Below are positions 1 to 9,267 of a DNA stretch of 64,000 bases, in pieces. The DNA is from Microtetraspora sp. NBRC 13810 (GTDB taxonomy: Bacteria > Actinomycetota > Actinomycetes > Streptosporangiales > Streptosporangiaceae): contig NZ_BSRQ01000008.1 of the NCBI RefSeq assembly GCF_030268685.1, forward strand, positions 173,127 through 237,126. The letters are read 5' to 3'. The position numbers and the translations under genes were made by a program. The notes under the pieces are model-generated. The model worked only from the letters and a program-made list of their open reading frames with translations. It made no database searches and was not told where the DNA came from. Each line of letters starts with the position of its first letter. Position 1 is the first letter of the stretch.

Positions 1-2
1 TG

Positions 3-116
3 CTCGGCCTCTGGTGGCCCGGCGGGCGGGCGGGGCCGGTGTCGGGGTGGGTGGGCGTAGCTGTGGCGTGGCTGCCGGTTGCCGGGGGGAGTGGGAGGGA
101 TAACGTGGAGTGGTGA
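3..116 (+). CDS. Possible 3' end of an upstream gene (partial)
   Basis: An open frame enters from the left edge and stops with TGA at 114-116, overlapping the GTG start of the next gene by 7 bases. The 37 visible residues are Gly/Trp/Val-rich with a hydrophobic stretch that could be the end of a membrane segment. The segment is GC-rich and another frame stays open almost as long, so this may be non-coding. No family is recognised. Confidence 0.22.
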   Translation, partial: LGLWWPGGRAGPVSGWVGVAVAWLPVAGGSGRDNVEW

Positions 117-1252
117 TCGTCGCCGCCGCCGTGTGCCCGTATCCTCCGCTGGTCGTGCCCGAACTCGCCGGGGACGCCGCCATCGAGCTGGACGGCCTGC
201 GGGCGGCCTGCTCCCGGGCGATCCGAGGGCTCAGCAGATCGGGGGCGGAACGGCTCGTGATCGTGGGCGGAGCCGACCTCGCCGAGCCGACGCCCGGCCA
301 TCCGAGCCACCTCGGCGACCTCTCAGTTCACGTATACCTCCAGGGCCGGGAGGTGTTGGGGCGGGGCCAGGCGGGAGTGTCCGCACAGGGCGGAGGAGTG
401 TCCGGGCGGGGCGGACCGGAGGTGTCCGCCTCGGGACCGGCGGGGGTGTTCAGGCCGGATCGGGGCGGTCTGTCCGGGCGGGATCGGATGGTTGGGGCCG
501 AGTCGGACCATGAGACCGGGCCCGGCCAGATGGCGGGGATCAGGACGGACCACGTGGAGGGGACGGGGCCGGACCAGGTGGAGGGGGCCGGGCCTGGGCG
601 GGTGGACGTGGTCGCCTATCCGGCGGAGGCGGCGGGGTCGCTGGCTCCCTGGGGTGTTGATGTCAGGGTCGGGGACGGGGCGCCCGTGTTGCCGTTGTCC
701 CTGACCGTGGGGCGGTGGCTGGTCGAGCGGGAGCAGGTGGGGCCGGTCGCGGGGATGTGGTCGGTGGCGTACGACGCCGCGCCCGGCGTGTGCGCCGCAC
801 TGGGGGAGCGTCTGGCGGACTCCGCCGAGCGGGTGGCGCTGCTGGTGATGGCGGACGGGTCGGCCTGCCTCACCGAGAAGGCCCCGGGGTACCTCGACCC
901 GCGGGCCCGCTCCTACGACGAACACATCCGGCACGTGCTGGAGACCGCCGACCTCGCCGCGCTGGCGGCCCTCGACCCGGCGGAGGCCGACGAGCTGTGG
1001 TTCGGCGGCCGGGCGGCCCTCCAGGTACTCGCCGGCGCCTGCCGGGCCGGGGAGCCCCGAGCCGGTGAGCCCCGACACGGAGAGTCCCACGCGGGAGAGC
1101 CGGGGGAGCCGAGAGAACCGGGGGAACCGGGGCAGCCGGACGCCGCCGGGCGCGTGGAGAGCGTGCCGAGGTTCCGCGAGCGGTCGGTCTACTACGAGGA
1201 CTGCTACGGCGTGGGCTACTACGTCAGCCTGTGGACCCGGCGCGGCTGCTGA
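110..1252 (+). CDS. Class III extradiol dioxygenase subunit B-like (LigB-fold) protein
   Basis: 380 aa with GTG start. The N-terminus (VIVAAAVCPYPPLVVPEL) and the C-terminal YGVGYYVSLW end resemble the actinobacterial LigB-like proteins encoded just upstream of miaA, a position this gene also nearly holds. Family members are usually about 230-250 aa. The excess here is two low-complexity stretches: a Gly/Ser/Pro/Asp-rich block at about residues 75-165, and a Gly-Glu-Pro repeat at about residues 312-345 just before the conserved tail. The intervening part (about 165-310, including ADELWFGGRAALQ) looks conserved. The fold assignment is from family resemblance; no catalytic activity is established and the true substrate is unknown. 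Confidence 0.75.
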   Translation: MVIVAAAVCPYPPLVVPELAGDAAIELDGLRAACSRAIRGLSRSGAERLVIVGGADLAEPTPGHPSHLGDLSVHVYLQGREVLGRGQAGVSAQGGGVSGRGGPEVSASGPAGVFRPDRGGLSGRDRMVGAESDHETGPGQMAGIRTDHVEGTGPDQVEGAGPGRVDVVAYPAEAAGSLAPWGVDVRVGDGAPVLPLSLTVGRWLVEREQVGPVAGMWSVAYDAAPGVCAALGERLADSAERVALLVMADGSACLTEKAPGYLDPRARSYDEHIRHVLETADLAALAALDPAEADELWFGGRAALQVLAGACRAGEPRAGEPRHGESHAGEPGEPREPGEPGQPDAAGRVESVPRFRERSVYYEDCYGVGYYVSLWTRRGC

Positions 1253-1488
1253 TCCCGGCCGTGGGTCCGCCCACGGGCACGGCGTACGCCGGCCGACTGC
1301 GCCGCACGGCGCACCCCGCACGGCGCGCTCCGGGCGGACGCGCCGCTGGCAGGACAGACACGGTCACGCCGACGGTGACGCCGTACCCGAGGACGACGCC
1401 CACCGGACAGTCGATGGACGAGCACGATGCCGCCCGCCACCCGCGACACGCTCCCGGAACGCAGGCTCGGCGTACCCGGCGAAAACCG

Positions 1489-1517
1489 TTGCCGCCGGAT
1501 GACCCCCCGTTGATAAA
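1489..1517 (+). promoter_or_regulatory. Candidate promoter of the DUF3800 gene
   Basis: TTGCCG at 1489-1494 and GATAAA at 1512-1517 are separated by 17 bases, a plausible primary-sigma -35/-10 pair. They lie in a 280-base spacer (1253-1532) in which I see no gene. The local sequence from 1500 to 1570 is noticeably less GC-rich than its surroundings. Confidence 0.4.
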
Positions 1518-1568
1518 GTCGATGATCGACGCGTGAAGGGAACGCGCAAAAGGAAATCGAAAAGCTTT

Positions 1569-2528
1569 ATGGGTGCGGAATTCCTGGAGATCGCCTGCGA
1601 CGAGTCCGGGTCGGAAGGTGACCGGCTCATCGGCGGGAACACCGATGTGTTCGCGCACGCCGGGGTCCGGCTGAGCGGGGAATCGGCGGCGGAGTGCGTC
1701 CTGGAGTTGCGGCGGAGGATACGTTCGCCGGCGACCGAGTACAAAGCCGGCCATCTGCTCCGGGCGAAGCATCGAGGCGCGCTGGAATGGCTGCTCGGGC
1801 CGGACGGCCCCCTTCGCGGAAACGCCCGGGTGCATCTCGTCGACAAGACCTTTTACGCCGTGGGCAGGGTTGTCGAACTGGCCGTGGGAGAGTTCGGGGG
1901 GCCGGGGCGGGACGACGCCAGGGCGCTGGTGTTGTATCGCGAAGGCGGGCGGGTATTCGGCCGGGACCGGTGGCAGGCGTTTCTGGAGTCGTTCAACGAC
2001 GTCATGCGCGGCAGAATGCCCACCGGGCCGTTCTTCCATATGGTCGGCGGTCTTACCGGCGGGCGGGGTCCGATAGGCGAGATCATGGAATCGCTCGCCG
2101 GGGCCGGGCCGCGCGCGGACGCCTTTCTCGCCAGGCTCGCCCACGAACCGGGGATGACGCCCGTCCTCAACCCGTTCGTCGGGGCCGTCATGCGGGCGAT
2201 CGTGCACTGGGGGGCGGGGGAAAGGCCCGTCCTCCTCGTGCACGACGAGCATGACGCCCTGACCGCCCGGCGGATCGCACTGCTGGAGGAGACGTTCGCC
2301 GGGCCGTTCCCCGCGCCGAGACTGGCCGGTGTGCGGCTCGTCGACTCGCGCTCGGATCCGCGGGTCCAGGTGGCCGACTTCCTGGCCGGGGTGGCGCGCA
2401 AGATCGCGTCGGACGAGCTCGCCGGGCGCGGGGACGCGGACCTCACCGCGCTGCTCCGCCCGCACGTGGACGCGTCCTCGGCGTGGGGCGACGACCGCAC
2501 CCGGGCCCTCCTGCTCCCCACACCGTGA
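1569..2528 (+). CDS. DUF3800 domain protein
   Basis: 319 aa from ATG 1569; an in-frame GTG at 1533 would add 12 Lys/Arg-rich residues. I prefer the ATG because it places the conserved FLEIACDESG motif at the extreme N-terminus, as is usual for DUF3800 (an RNase H-like fold of unknown function, often annotated as hypothetical). The other hallmark is near the C-terminus: SRSDPRVQVADFLAGVARK, matching the family's Q-x-A-D motif. The centre carries LHLVDKTFY-like and LVHDEHDAL strands with acidic residues that could form a metal site, by analogy. The gene stands alone between a candidate promoter and a convergent rnz. The stop codon lies in a repeated sequence (2511-2669). Confidence 0.72.
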   Translation: MGAEFLEIACDESGSEGDRLIGGNTDVFAHAGVRLSGESAAECVLELRRRIRSPATEYKAGHLLRAKHRGALEWLLGPDGPLRGNARVHLVDKTFYAVGRVVELAVGEFGGPGRDDARALVLYREGGRVFGRDRWQAFLESFNDVMRGRMPTGPFFHMVGGLTGGRGPIGEIMESLAGAGPRADAFLARLAHEPGMTPVLNPFVGAVMRAIVHWGAGERPVLLVHDEHDALTARRIALLEETFAGPFPAPRLAGVRLVDSRSDPRVQVADFLAGVARKIASDELAGRGDADLTALLRPHVDASSAWGDDRTRALLLPTP

Positions 2529-2669
2529 CGGCGGACCCGCGGGGGCTTCTCTCCACGCCGTGACGGCGGACCCGCGGGGGCCTGCGGAGGCTGGTGCTCA
2601 CGTCGTGACGGTGGGCGAGTGGGGACCCGCCGAGGCTGCTCCCCACACCGTGACGGCGGTCCCGCTGGG
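2511..2669. repeat. Degenerate repeats spanning the stop codon of the DUF3800 gene
   Basis: The 24 bases at 2511-2534, which encode the last residues and TGA stop of the gene, recur exactly at 2636-2659. Related copies of CCGTGACGGCGGACCCG start at 2523 and 2558, with weaker ones at 2602 and 2647. The whole spacer between the DUF3800 stop and the rnz stop is built from these copies. Confidence 0.8.
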
Positions 2670-2674
2670 ACCGG

Positions 2675-3625
2675 CTACGTCGTGGCGGTGGGGCGTGGGG
2701 GTCTGGGGAAGGGGATGTGCTGGAGGTCGTGGGCGAGGGTGATCGGGCCGGGGTAGGTTGTGGCCGCCTCGGCGAGGAAACGGGGCTCGTCGGCGGCGTC
2801 GTAGCGCTCGGAGACGTGGGTCAGGACGAGGTGGCCGGCGCCCGCCCGGGCGGCGACGTGCCCGGCCTGCGCGGCGGTGAGATGGCCGTAACGCTCGGCG
2901 AGCTCCGCCTCGGCGGACAGGAACGTCGACTCGATGACCAGCAGGTCGGCGCCCTCGGCGAGGGCGTAGGCGTTGTCGCAGAGCCGGGTGTCCATGACGA
3001 AGGCGAAGCTCTGCCCGGGACGCGGCTCGCTGCACTCGTCCAGGGTGACGGTGACGCCGGCCGGGGTGGTGACGACGCCCTCGCGTTGCAGCCGGCCGAC
3101 GAGGGGGCCGTGCACGCCGAGCGCGCCGAGCCGGTCGGGGAGCATGCGGCGCCCGCCGGGCTCGTCGAGGCGGTAGCCGTACGTGTCGATGGAGTGGGAC
3201 AGCGGGCGGGCGGTGAGAGTGAGCGGGCCGGCGGGCAGGCTGGGGCGCGGTCCGGTGAGCGGATGCTCGGTGACGACGGCGGTGTCCAGGAAGGAGGTGG
3301 CGTGGCGCAGGCGGCGGTAGTACTCCTCGCCGGTCGCGGGGTAGGCGACCGCGATCGGGTGCGGCACGCCGTCGCGGGCGACGCGCTGGATGACGCCGGG
3401 CAGGCCGAGGGAGTGGTCGCCGTGCAGGTGGGTGACGCAGATCCAGGTGAGGTCGTGCGCGCTCACCCCGGCCAGCAGCATCTGCCGCTGCGTCCCCTCG
3501 CCCGGGTCGAACAGGAACCCCTCGCCGTCCCAGCGCAGGAGGTAGCCGTTGTGGTTTCGGTGCCGGGTCGGCACGGCGCTCGACGTGCCGAGGACGAGAA
3601 GTTCGCGAAGGGACACGGCCGCCAT
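2675..3625 (-). CDS. rnz: Ribonuclease Z
   Basis: 316 aa from ATG 3625; the frame is open further upstream, but this start puts the family's [12 protein letters not shown] at residue 9, as usual. RNase Z is a metallo-beta-lactamase-fold endonuclease that trims tRNA 3' trailers in the cytosol. The HxHxDH zinc motif is HLHGDH at residues 66-71. Later metal-ligand motifs are also visible: [11 protein letters not shown] (Asp) and [10 protein letters not shown] (His). Length is normal for the family. The 5' end faces the divergent ogt-like gene; the 3' end is convergent with the DUF3800 gene across a repeat-filled spacer. Confidence 0.88.
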   Translation of the reverse strand: MAAVSLRELLVLGTSSAVPTRHRNHNGYLLRWDGEGFLFDPGEGTQRQMLLAGVSAHDLTWICVTHLHGDHSLGLPGVIQRVARDGVPHPIAVAYPATGEEYYRRLRHATSFLDTAVVTEHPLTGPRPSLPAGPLTLTARPLSHSIDTYGYRLDEPGGRRMLPDRLGALGVHGPLVGRLQREGVVTTPAGVTVTLDECSEPRPGQSFAFVMDTRLCDNAYALAEGADLLVIESTFLSAEAELAERYGHLTAAQAGHVAARAGAGHLVLTHVSERYDAADEPRFLAEAATTYPGPITLAHDLQHIPFPRPPRPTATT

Positions 3626-3710
3626 GCTACGGATGCCGGTACGCGGCGAAGGCCGTAGGCTCGCGAGGAAGGTCACGGTTTCCGCCGGTCTGCGGGGCCG
3701 GGAAGGGGGC

Positions 3711-4250
3711 ATGGTCGCCATGGGGGGAACGGTTGCCTTCGGCTCCGTGCCGTCGCCGCTGGGACAGGTGGCAATCGCCATGACCGAGGACGGCGTGGCC
3801 GCCGTCGGCTGGCGGGACGACCCGGAGCGGCGGGCGCTGATCGCCGCGCGGCTCGGCGTGCCGGAGGTGCGCGACCCGGCCCGTACGGCGGGCGCCCGCG
3901 AGCAGCTGGCCGCCTACTTCGACGGCCGCCTGACCGCCTTCGACCTCCCCCTCGACTGGCGGCTGACGACCAGGGTCCAGCGCCAGGTGCTCGGCACGCT
4001 GTACGAGCGCGTGCCGTACGGCCGCGCGGTCACCTACGGCGAGCTGGCCGCGATGAGCGGCGGGGCGGTGCCGGCGCGGGCCGTCGGCTCGATCATGGGG
4101 GCCAACCCGATCCCGATCGTGGTGCCCTGCCACCGGGTGGTCGCGGGCAACGGCCTCGGCGGGTTCAGCGGCGGCGAGGGCGTGGAGTCCAAGCGGTGGC
4201 TGCTCACCCTGGAGGGCTACCTGCAGCCCATGCTCGACTGGGTGCTCTGA
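3711..4250 (+). CDS. Methylated-DNA--protein-cysteine S-methyltransferase
   Basis: 179 aa from ATG 3711, preceded by GGAAGGGGG; a second ATG at 3720 is possible. The protein directly reverses O6-alkylguanine damage by transferring the alkyl group to its own cysteine, a suicide reaction. The active site PCHRV is intact with the nucleophile at Cys140. The preceding helix-turn-helix region ([35 protein letters not shown]) that inserts in the DNA minor groove is also complete. It is the single-domain Ogt/MGMT form without an Ada regulatory domain. It lies divergent to rnz and 45 bases before miaA. Confidence 0.9.
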   Translation: MVAMGGTVAFGSVPSPLGQVAIAMTEDGVAAVGWRDDPERRALIAARLGVPEVRDPARTAGAREQLAAYFDGRLTAFDLPLDWRLTTRVQRQVLGTLYERVPYGRAVTYGELAAMSGGAVPARAVGSIMGANPIPIVVPCHRVVAGNGLGGFSGGEGVESKRWLLTLEGYLQPMLDWVL

Positions 4251-4295
4251 CCCCGGCGGTACGAGGCACGCCCGGATCGTTGACAGACTTGGCCT

Positions 4296-5210
4296 GTGGG
4301 ACAGCTACCAGTCATCGCCGTCGTCGGCCCTACCGCGGCGGGCAAGTCCGATCTCGCGGTCGATCTCGCGCTGAGACTCGGCGGCGAAGTGATCAACACC
4401 GACTCCATGCAGCTCTACCGCGGCATGGACATCGGCACCGCCAAGCTGTCCCCCGCCGAGCGGCGCGGCGTGCCGCACCATCTGCTGGACATCTGGGACG
4501 TCACGCAGACCGCGAGCGTGGCCGAGTACCAGCGGCTGGTCCGGCCGCTGATCGACCGGCTGCTCGCGCGGGGCGTCGTGCCCGTCCTCGCGGGCGGCTC
4601 CGGCCTCTACGTCCGGGCGGCGCTGGACGACCTCGACTTCCCCGGCACCGACCCGCTGATCAGGGCCAGGCTGGAAGAGGAGCTGGAGCGGCACGGCGCC
4701 GCGCCGATGTACGCCCGGCTGGGCGAGCTGGACCCGGTGGCCGCCGCCGCCATCCTGCCCGGCAACGGCCGCCGCATCGTGCGCGCGCTGGAGGTCATCG
4801 AGCTGTCCGGCCGGCCGTTCTCCGCCACGATGCCGTCCTACGACGCCGTCTACCCCAGTGTCCAGCTCGGGGTCGAGGTCCCCCGGCCGGTGCTGGACGA
4901 GCGCATCGCGCTGCGCGTGGAGCGCATGTGGCGGTCCGGTCTGGTGGCGGAGGTGCGCGGCCTCGCCGCCCAGGGCCTCGCGGAGGGCCGTACGGCGAGC
5001 CGCGCCCTCGGCTACGCCCAGGTGCTGCGGCAGCTCGCGGGGGAGTGGACCGAGGAGGCGGCCAGGGAGGAGACGGTGCGGGCGACGCGGAGGTTCGCCC
5101 GCCGCCAGGAGTCGTGGTTCCGCCGGGACCCCCGGATCACCTGGCTGCCCCAGGACGCGCCGGATCTTCTGGAACGCGCACTCGATAGGGTGGCGACATG
5201 CGGTTCTTGA
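4296..5210 (+). CDS. miaA: tRNA dimethylallyltransferase
   Basis: 304 aa, GTG start. It transfers the dimethylallyl group of DMAPP to N6 of A37 in tRNAs reading UNN codons. The P-loop GPTAAGKS is at residues 11-18, followed by the family motifs [17 protein letters not shown] and HHLLDIWDV, and the C-terminal region with GYAQVLRQL and [14 protein letters not shown]. Its stop overlaps the start of dapF by 13 bases, so the two are almost certainly co-transcribed, as in other actinobacteria. Length and motifs are complete. Confidence 0.96.
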   Translation: MGQLPVIAVVGPTAAGKSDLAVDLALRLGGEVINTDSMQLYRGMDIGTAKLSPAERRGVPHHLLDIWDVTQTASVAEYQRLVRPLIDRLLARGVVPVLAGGSGLYVRAALDDLDFPGTDPLIRARLEEELERHGAAPMYARLGELDPVAAAAILPGNGRRIVRALEVIELSGRPFSATMPSYDAVYPSVQLGVEVPRPVLDERIALRVERMWRSGLVAEVRGLAAQGLAEGRTASRALGYAQVLRQLAGEWTEEAAREETVRATRRFARRQESWFRRDPRITWLPQDAPDLLERALDRVATCGS

Positions 5211-6007
5211 AAGGGCATGGCACCGAGAACGATTTCGTCATCCTCCCCGACCCCGACAACGAGCTCGACCTCACCGGCGCCTTCGTGCGAGCGGTGTGCG
5301 AGCGGCGTTCGGGCATCGGAGCCGACGGCGTGCTGCACGTCGTGCGCACCAAGGCGGTGCCGGAGGTGGCCGACCAGGCGGACCGCGCCGAGTGGTTCAT
5401 GGACTACCGCAACGCCGACGGCGGCGTGCCCGAGATGTGCGGCAACGGCACCCGGGTCTTCGCGCGCTACCTCGTGGACGCGGGCCTGGCCGCCCCCGGC
5501 GAGCTGACCATCGCCACCAGGGGCGGCGTGCGGCGGGTCCGGCTGGCGAGCGAGGGAGACGTCAGCGTCGAGATGGGCCCGGCCACGACGCTCGGCGAGA
5601 GCACCGCCACCGTCGCCGGGCAGGAGTACGCCGGGCTGCACGTGGACCTGGGCAACCCGCATCTCGCCTGCGTGATCGGCGACCCGGTCGCCCAGCTCGA
5701 CCTGACCCACCAGCCGGGCTTCGACCCCACCGTCTTCCCGCACGGCGTCAACGTCGAGCTGGTCAACGCGGTGGGCCCGCGCCGGGTCGTCATGCGGGTC
5801 TACGAGCGCGGCTCGGGCGAGACCCGGTCCTGCGGCACCGGCGCGGTCGCGTCGGCGGTGGCCGCCGCCGCCCTCACCGGCGAGACCAGCGGCACCTGGA
5901 CGGTGGAGGTGCCGGGCGGCACGCTCAGCGTCACGCTGACGGAGGAGACAACCTACCTGGCGGGCCCGGCGGTGCTGGTCGCGGCGGGCGAGCTTGACCT
6001 TTCCTAG
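5198..6007 (+). CDS. dapF: Diaminopimelate epimerase
   Basis: 269 aa. It interconverts LL- and meso-diaminopimelate in the lysine and peptidoglycan precursor pathway, a cofactor-independent two-base reaction. Both catalytic cysteines are present in their signatures: Cys81 in MCGNGTR and Cys212 in RSCGTGAV. The N-terminal HGTENDFV and central LGNPHLACV motifs are also intact. It starts inside the 3' end of miaA (13-base overlap), which indicates translational coupling. Confidence 0.96.
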   Translation: MRFLKGHGTENDFVILPDPDNELDLTGAFVRAVCERRSGIGADGVLHVVRTKAVPEVADQADRAEWFMDYRNADGGVPEMCGNGTRVFARYLVDAGLAAPGELTIATRGGVRRVRLASEGDVSVEMGPATTLGESTATVAGQEYAGLHVDLGNPHLACVIGDPVAQLDLTHQPGFDPTVFPHGVNVELVNAVGPRRVVMRVYERGSGETRSCGTGAVASAVAAAALTGETSGTWTVEVPGGTLSVTLTEETTYLAGPAVLVAAGELDLS

Positions 6008-6024
6008 ATCACACGGCAAACGCG

Positions 6025-6051
6025 GCATGCCCGGAGGCGTTTGGGGCATGC
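6025..6051 (+). terminator. Inverted repeat after dapF
   Basis: GCATGCCC at 6025-6032 and GGGCATGC at 6044-6051 can pair as an 8-bp stem with an 11-base loop. There is no T-run. It could be a weak terminator for miaA-dapF or an operator for the next gene. Confidence 0.35.
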
Positions 6052-6077
6052 TCGCCAACCTGGCAGACTGACTGCTC

Positions 6078-8366
6078 ATGGACGTGGACATCTGGGCCTG
6101 GGTCGGCGACACCCAGCGGCAACTTCAGGAAGCCGGGAACGCCGGCCTGGCCATCGCCTTGAGCGATCTTCCCGCTCAGGCCTACGAGGGGCGATACTCC
6201 CAGCTCGACGTGGTGGCCCCGGCCATCGCGGGCCAGGCGGAGACGATGGAGCTGCCCTGGCTGGAGTTCTACGCCCGCTACTGGCACCTCGTCGGCCGGA
6301 TCGGCGACCGCGCCCAGGGTGCGGTCGCCCTCGGCGACGCGCAGGAGCTGGTCGTGTTCGCCGAGCGCGAAGACGTGCGGGAGTGCCCCTCCGCGCCGGC
6401 CGCGCACGAGGCGCTCGCCGTCGCGCAGGCCAACGCCGACGGCCCCGGCTACGCCACGGAGCGGCTCACCCTGCTGGGCAAGGCGCTGGTCGGCGTCGAG
6501 CCGACCTCGCCGGCCTTCAGCGGCCTCACCGCGCAGTATGTCGCGGCGCTGCTCGACGGCGACCGCGCCGGTGAGGCGATCGCCTACGCCGAGTCGGCCA
6601 TCGAGCGGCTGCGCGGCGCGGGGCGGGAGGCGAGCTGGGAGCTGGCCGCGTCCGCCACCCGCGCCCTGCTCGCCGCGGGCCGCGGCGAGGACGCGCTGAC
6701 CGCCCTGCAGGCCGCCGCCGAGTTCAGGGCCGACGACCCGGTGGCCAAGGCGCACCGGGAGGGTGTCCTGCGCGCCCTGGTGCTCGGCACGCTCGGCCGT
6801 ACCCGGGAGGCCGTGGAGGCGCTGCCCGATCTCGACGTGGTCGGCGACCACCCGCGTTCGTTCGTCGAATGGGCCAGGACCGTCCACCTGCTCGCCGACT
6901 CCGAGCAGATCACCAACACCTGGCAGCTCGGCCGCGTGCTGCGCCAGTGGATCGACTACTTCGCGATGATGGGCGGCTACCGCGCCCGGGTCGAGCTGGC
7001 GCTGATCGCCGGTGAGCTGGCGGTCGCCCGGCAGGGCGTGTGGCAGGCCAAAGCCCTCGCCGACATCGCCGACAGCGGTCTCGCCGAGCTGAGGAACACC
7101 GACGGCCTGCCGGAGCGGATCGCCGCGCTGCGCGCCGCCGCCGACGCGGTCACCGCGCCCGAGGCGCCCGGCCCGCTGCCCGAGCTGGTCGGCCTGTTCG
7201 ACGCGGCCGACGGCTTCAACGCCGACCCGGAGCGCTGGGTCGGCTGGCTGACCCCGCTGTCCGGCAGCGACCTGGAGGCGACCCGGCGGCACACCACCAC
7301 CCTCGGCTTCCTCGGCTACCCCTCGCGCGGCGCCGACATCTACTGGACGATGCTGGTCGAGGGGCCGGACGCCGACCTCGCCCGTGCCGCCGAGGACGAC
7401 ATCGCCTACCTGGCCGGCCTGCTCATCGAGGCGCGGCAGGACGAGCGGCTGGAGCAGTTCGCCGCGAAGCTGCCCGACGCGCAGCGTCACCTCACGCTGG
7501 CCCGGCTGCACCGCGCCCGCGACCGGTGGACCGAGACCCTCGCCGAGGCCGAGCAGGCGCTCGCCGGAGGGGCCGGCATCGACGCCCGCCGCCTGCTGGC
7601 CGGCGCCGCCCAGCAGCTCGACCAGAACGCCAAGGGCGCCCAGGCGCTCAGGGAGGCGCTCGACCAGGGCGAGGTGGAGGACGAGGACGTCTGGCGGATG
7701 ATCGTCCTGGCCACGTCCGCCGAGGACTGGGAGACCGTCCGGGCCGGCGCCGCCAAGATCGGCATGCCGGTCGAGCCGGGCGAGGGTCCGATCGAGCAGG
7801 AGATGGGCCTGGTCCGGATCATCCTGCCCGCCCCCGACGGCAGCCAGCGCCAGGTCATCAGCGTGCGCACCGGCCCGGCCACCGCGCGCCTGGCCATCCC
7901 GCAGCCGCCCGGCATGGACTACAACGCCGGCGACCTGGTCGTCTTCGACCCGCAGCTCCTTGAGCCGGTTCCGGACGACCCGGAGGAGCGCGAGGGCTTC
8001 GTGCCGCCGTTCTCCGCGGTGCGGATGCTGCGTCCCGGCGGTTACACGAGCTGGTTCTTCGACGGCGCCGCGCCCTCGGAGCACGACTGGCACGAGTTCA
8101 ACGAGGTGCTGGCCGAGCGCGGCTGGCCGATGTGGGTCTACAGCGACGAGAACTACACGGTCACCCATCCCACCAGCGGCGAGAGCCTGCCGGGCGTGTT
8201 CGGCTGGGTCGCGGTCCCGCCGGACGTGCAGGCGGTCGAGCTCGACGCGCTGCTCGACGACGCCACCGAGCGCTGGGTGCACCCGCTGGCCTGGCTCGAC
8301 CTCGCCCGTGAGGTCGGCGTCGAGGTGGAGCGGCACGAGCACATCGTGAAGCAGTACGGCCTGTAG
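6078..8366 (+). CDS. Large alpha-helical TPR-like protein of unknown function
   Basis: 762 aa, cytosolic (no signal peptide or membrane segment). The first 550 or so residues are a run of Ala/Leu-rich helical pairs (for example ERLTLLGKALVGV, AIAYAESAIERLRG, RRLLAGAAQQL), typical of TPR-like scaffolds, with no classical TPR motif I can align exactly. The last 220 residues differ: mixed alpha/beta, with PGMDYNAGDLVVFDP, GYTSWFFDGAAPSEHDWHEFNEVL and WPMWVYSDENYTVTHPTSG. No catalytic motif is recognised. The upstream region lacks a clear ribosome binding site, and CAGACT 12 bases before the ATG resembles a -10 element, so a leaderless transcript is possible. I do not recognise the family. Confidence 0.8.
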   Translation: MDVDIWAWVGDTQRQLQEAGNAGLAIALSDLPAQAYEGRYSQLDVVAPAIAGQAETMELPWLEFYARYWHLVGRIGDRAQGAVALGDAQELVVFAEREDVRECPSAPAAHEALAVAQANADGPGYATERLTLLGKALVGVEPTSPAFSGLTAQYVAALLDGDRAGEAIAYAESAIERLRGAGREASWELAASATRALLAAGRGEDALTALQAAAEFRADDPVAKAHREGVLRALVLGTLGRTREAVEALPDLDVVGDHPRSFVEWARTVHLLADSEQITNTWQLGRVLRQWIDYFAMMGGYRARVELALIAGELAVARQGVWQAKALADIADSGLAELRNTDGLPERIAALRAAADAVTAPEAPGPLPELVGLFDAADGFNADPERWVGWLTPLSGSDLEATRRHTTTLGFLGYPSRGADIYWTMLVEGPDADLARAAEDDIAYLAGLLIEARQDERLEQFAAKLPDAQRHLTLARLHRARDRWTETLAEAEQALAGGAGIDARRLLAGAAQQLDQNAKGAQALREALDQGEVEDEDVWRMIVLATSAEDWETVRAGAAKIGMPVEPGEGPIEQEMGLVRIILPAPDGSQRQVISVRTGPATARLAIPQPPGMDYNAGDLVVFDPQLLEPVPDDPEEREGFVPPFSAVRMLRPGGYTSWFFDGAAPSEHDWHEFNEVLAERGWPMWVYSDENYTVTHPTSGESLPGVFGWVAVPPDVQAVELDALLDDATERWVHPLAWLDLAREVGVEVERHEHIVKQYGL

Positions 8367-8388
8367 TCCCGCGGTCCCGGGCTCTGCC

Positions 8389-8394
8389 TAGAAT
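8389..8394 (+). promoter_or_regulatory. Candidate -10 element of the SDR gene
   Basis: TAGAAT sits 39 bases before the ATG of the SDR gene, just downstream of the preceding stop codon. No convincing -35 is visible. Confidence 0.33.
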
Positions 8395-8432
8395 CATGTT
8401 CGGCAGAGCTCCGGACCCCGGGAGGAACGCGC

Positions 8433-9191
8433 ATGCTCGACCGATTCCGGCTGGACGGCAAGGTCGCCGTGGTGACCGGCGCGTCCGCGGGCCTCGGTGT
8501 CGCCTTCGCCAGAGGGCTCGCCGAGGCCGGCGCGGATGTCGCGATCGGCGCCCGCCGCAAGGACCGCCTGGAGGAGACCAGGCGCCTGGTGGAGGAGACC
8601 GGCAGGCGGTGCGTGGCGGTGGCCACCGACGTCTCCCGCCCCGAGGACTGCCAGGCGCTGGTGGACGCCGCGGTCGCCGGGCTGGGCGGAGTCGACATCC
8701 TGATCAACAACGCCGGGGTCGGTACGGCGGTGCCCGCGCTGCGGGAGGCCCCGGAGGAGTTCCGCCAGGTCGTCGAGGTCAACCTGCACGGCACCTTCTA
8801 CATGGCCCAGGCGTGTGCCCGGGTCATGAAGCCGGGCTCCTCGATCGTCAACATCGGCAGCGTCCTCGGCGAGACCACGGCCGGGCTGCCGCAGGCCGCC
8901 TACAGCGCCTCCAAGGCGGCGGTGGCCGGCCTGACCCGCGACCTCGCCCAGCAGTGGACCGGGCGGCGCGGCATCCGGGTGAACTGCCTGGAACCGGGCT
9001 TCTTCGCCTCCGAGATGACCGAGCAGTATCCCGAGGGCTACCTCGACGCCCAGCTCGGCCGGCGGGTGCTGATGAACCGCGCCGGGGACCCGGCGGAGCT
9101 GGTCACGGCGGCGATCTTCCTGGCGTCCGCCGCCGGTTCCTATGTCACCGGTGCCGTCCTGCCGGTTGACGGCGGCATCCTGATCACCTGA
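8433..9191 (+). CDS. Short-chain dehydrogenase/reductase (SDR)
   Basis: 252 aa; ATG preceded by GGGAGGAA at good spacing. A classical SDR: NAD(P)-binding TGASAGLG at residues 15-22, NNAG at 92-95, and the catalytic Ser143, Tyr157 and Lys161 (YSASK) are all present. The C-terminal PVDGGILIT end matches the FabG-like oxidoreductases. Arg residues after strand 2 (GARRKDRL) suggest NADPH preference by family rule. The substrate cannot be inferred; annotation as FabG would be over-specific because it stands alone rather than in a fatty-acid operon. Confidence 0.9.
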   Translation: MLDRFRLDGKVAVVTGASAGLGVAFARGLAEAGADVAIGARRKDRLEETRRLVEETGRRCVAVATDVSRPEDCQALVDAAVAGLGGVDILINNAGVGTAVPALREAPEEFRQVVEVNLHGTFYMAQACARVMKPGSSIVNIGSVLGETTAGLPQAAYSASKAAVAGLTRDLAQQWTGRRGIRVNCLEPGFFASEMTEQYPEGYLDAQLGRRVLMNRAGDPAELVTAAIFLASAAGSYVTGAVLPVDGGILIT

Positions 9192-9231
9192 CATGGGTGG
9201 GTTTCTACCATTTCGTGGGTAGCCCTTTGCC

Positions 9232-9237
9232 TAGACT
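9232..9237 (+). promoter_or_regulatory. Candidate -10 element of the HNH lipoprotein gene
   Basis: TAGACT lies 30 bases before the GTG start of the next gene and resembles the TAGAAT in front of the SDR gene. The -35 region is not obvious. Confidence 0.33.
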
Positions 9238-9267
9238 TGGAGCGATTCCACGATCTGGGGGTGGCGG

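Noticed and set aside
1219-1536. Several overlapping frames on both strands between the LigB-like and DUF3800 genes.
   Set aside because: Arg/Pro/Thr-rich in every reading, no start signals; treated as a spacer with a promoter at its end.
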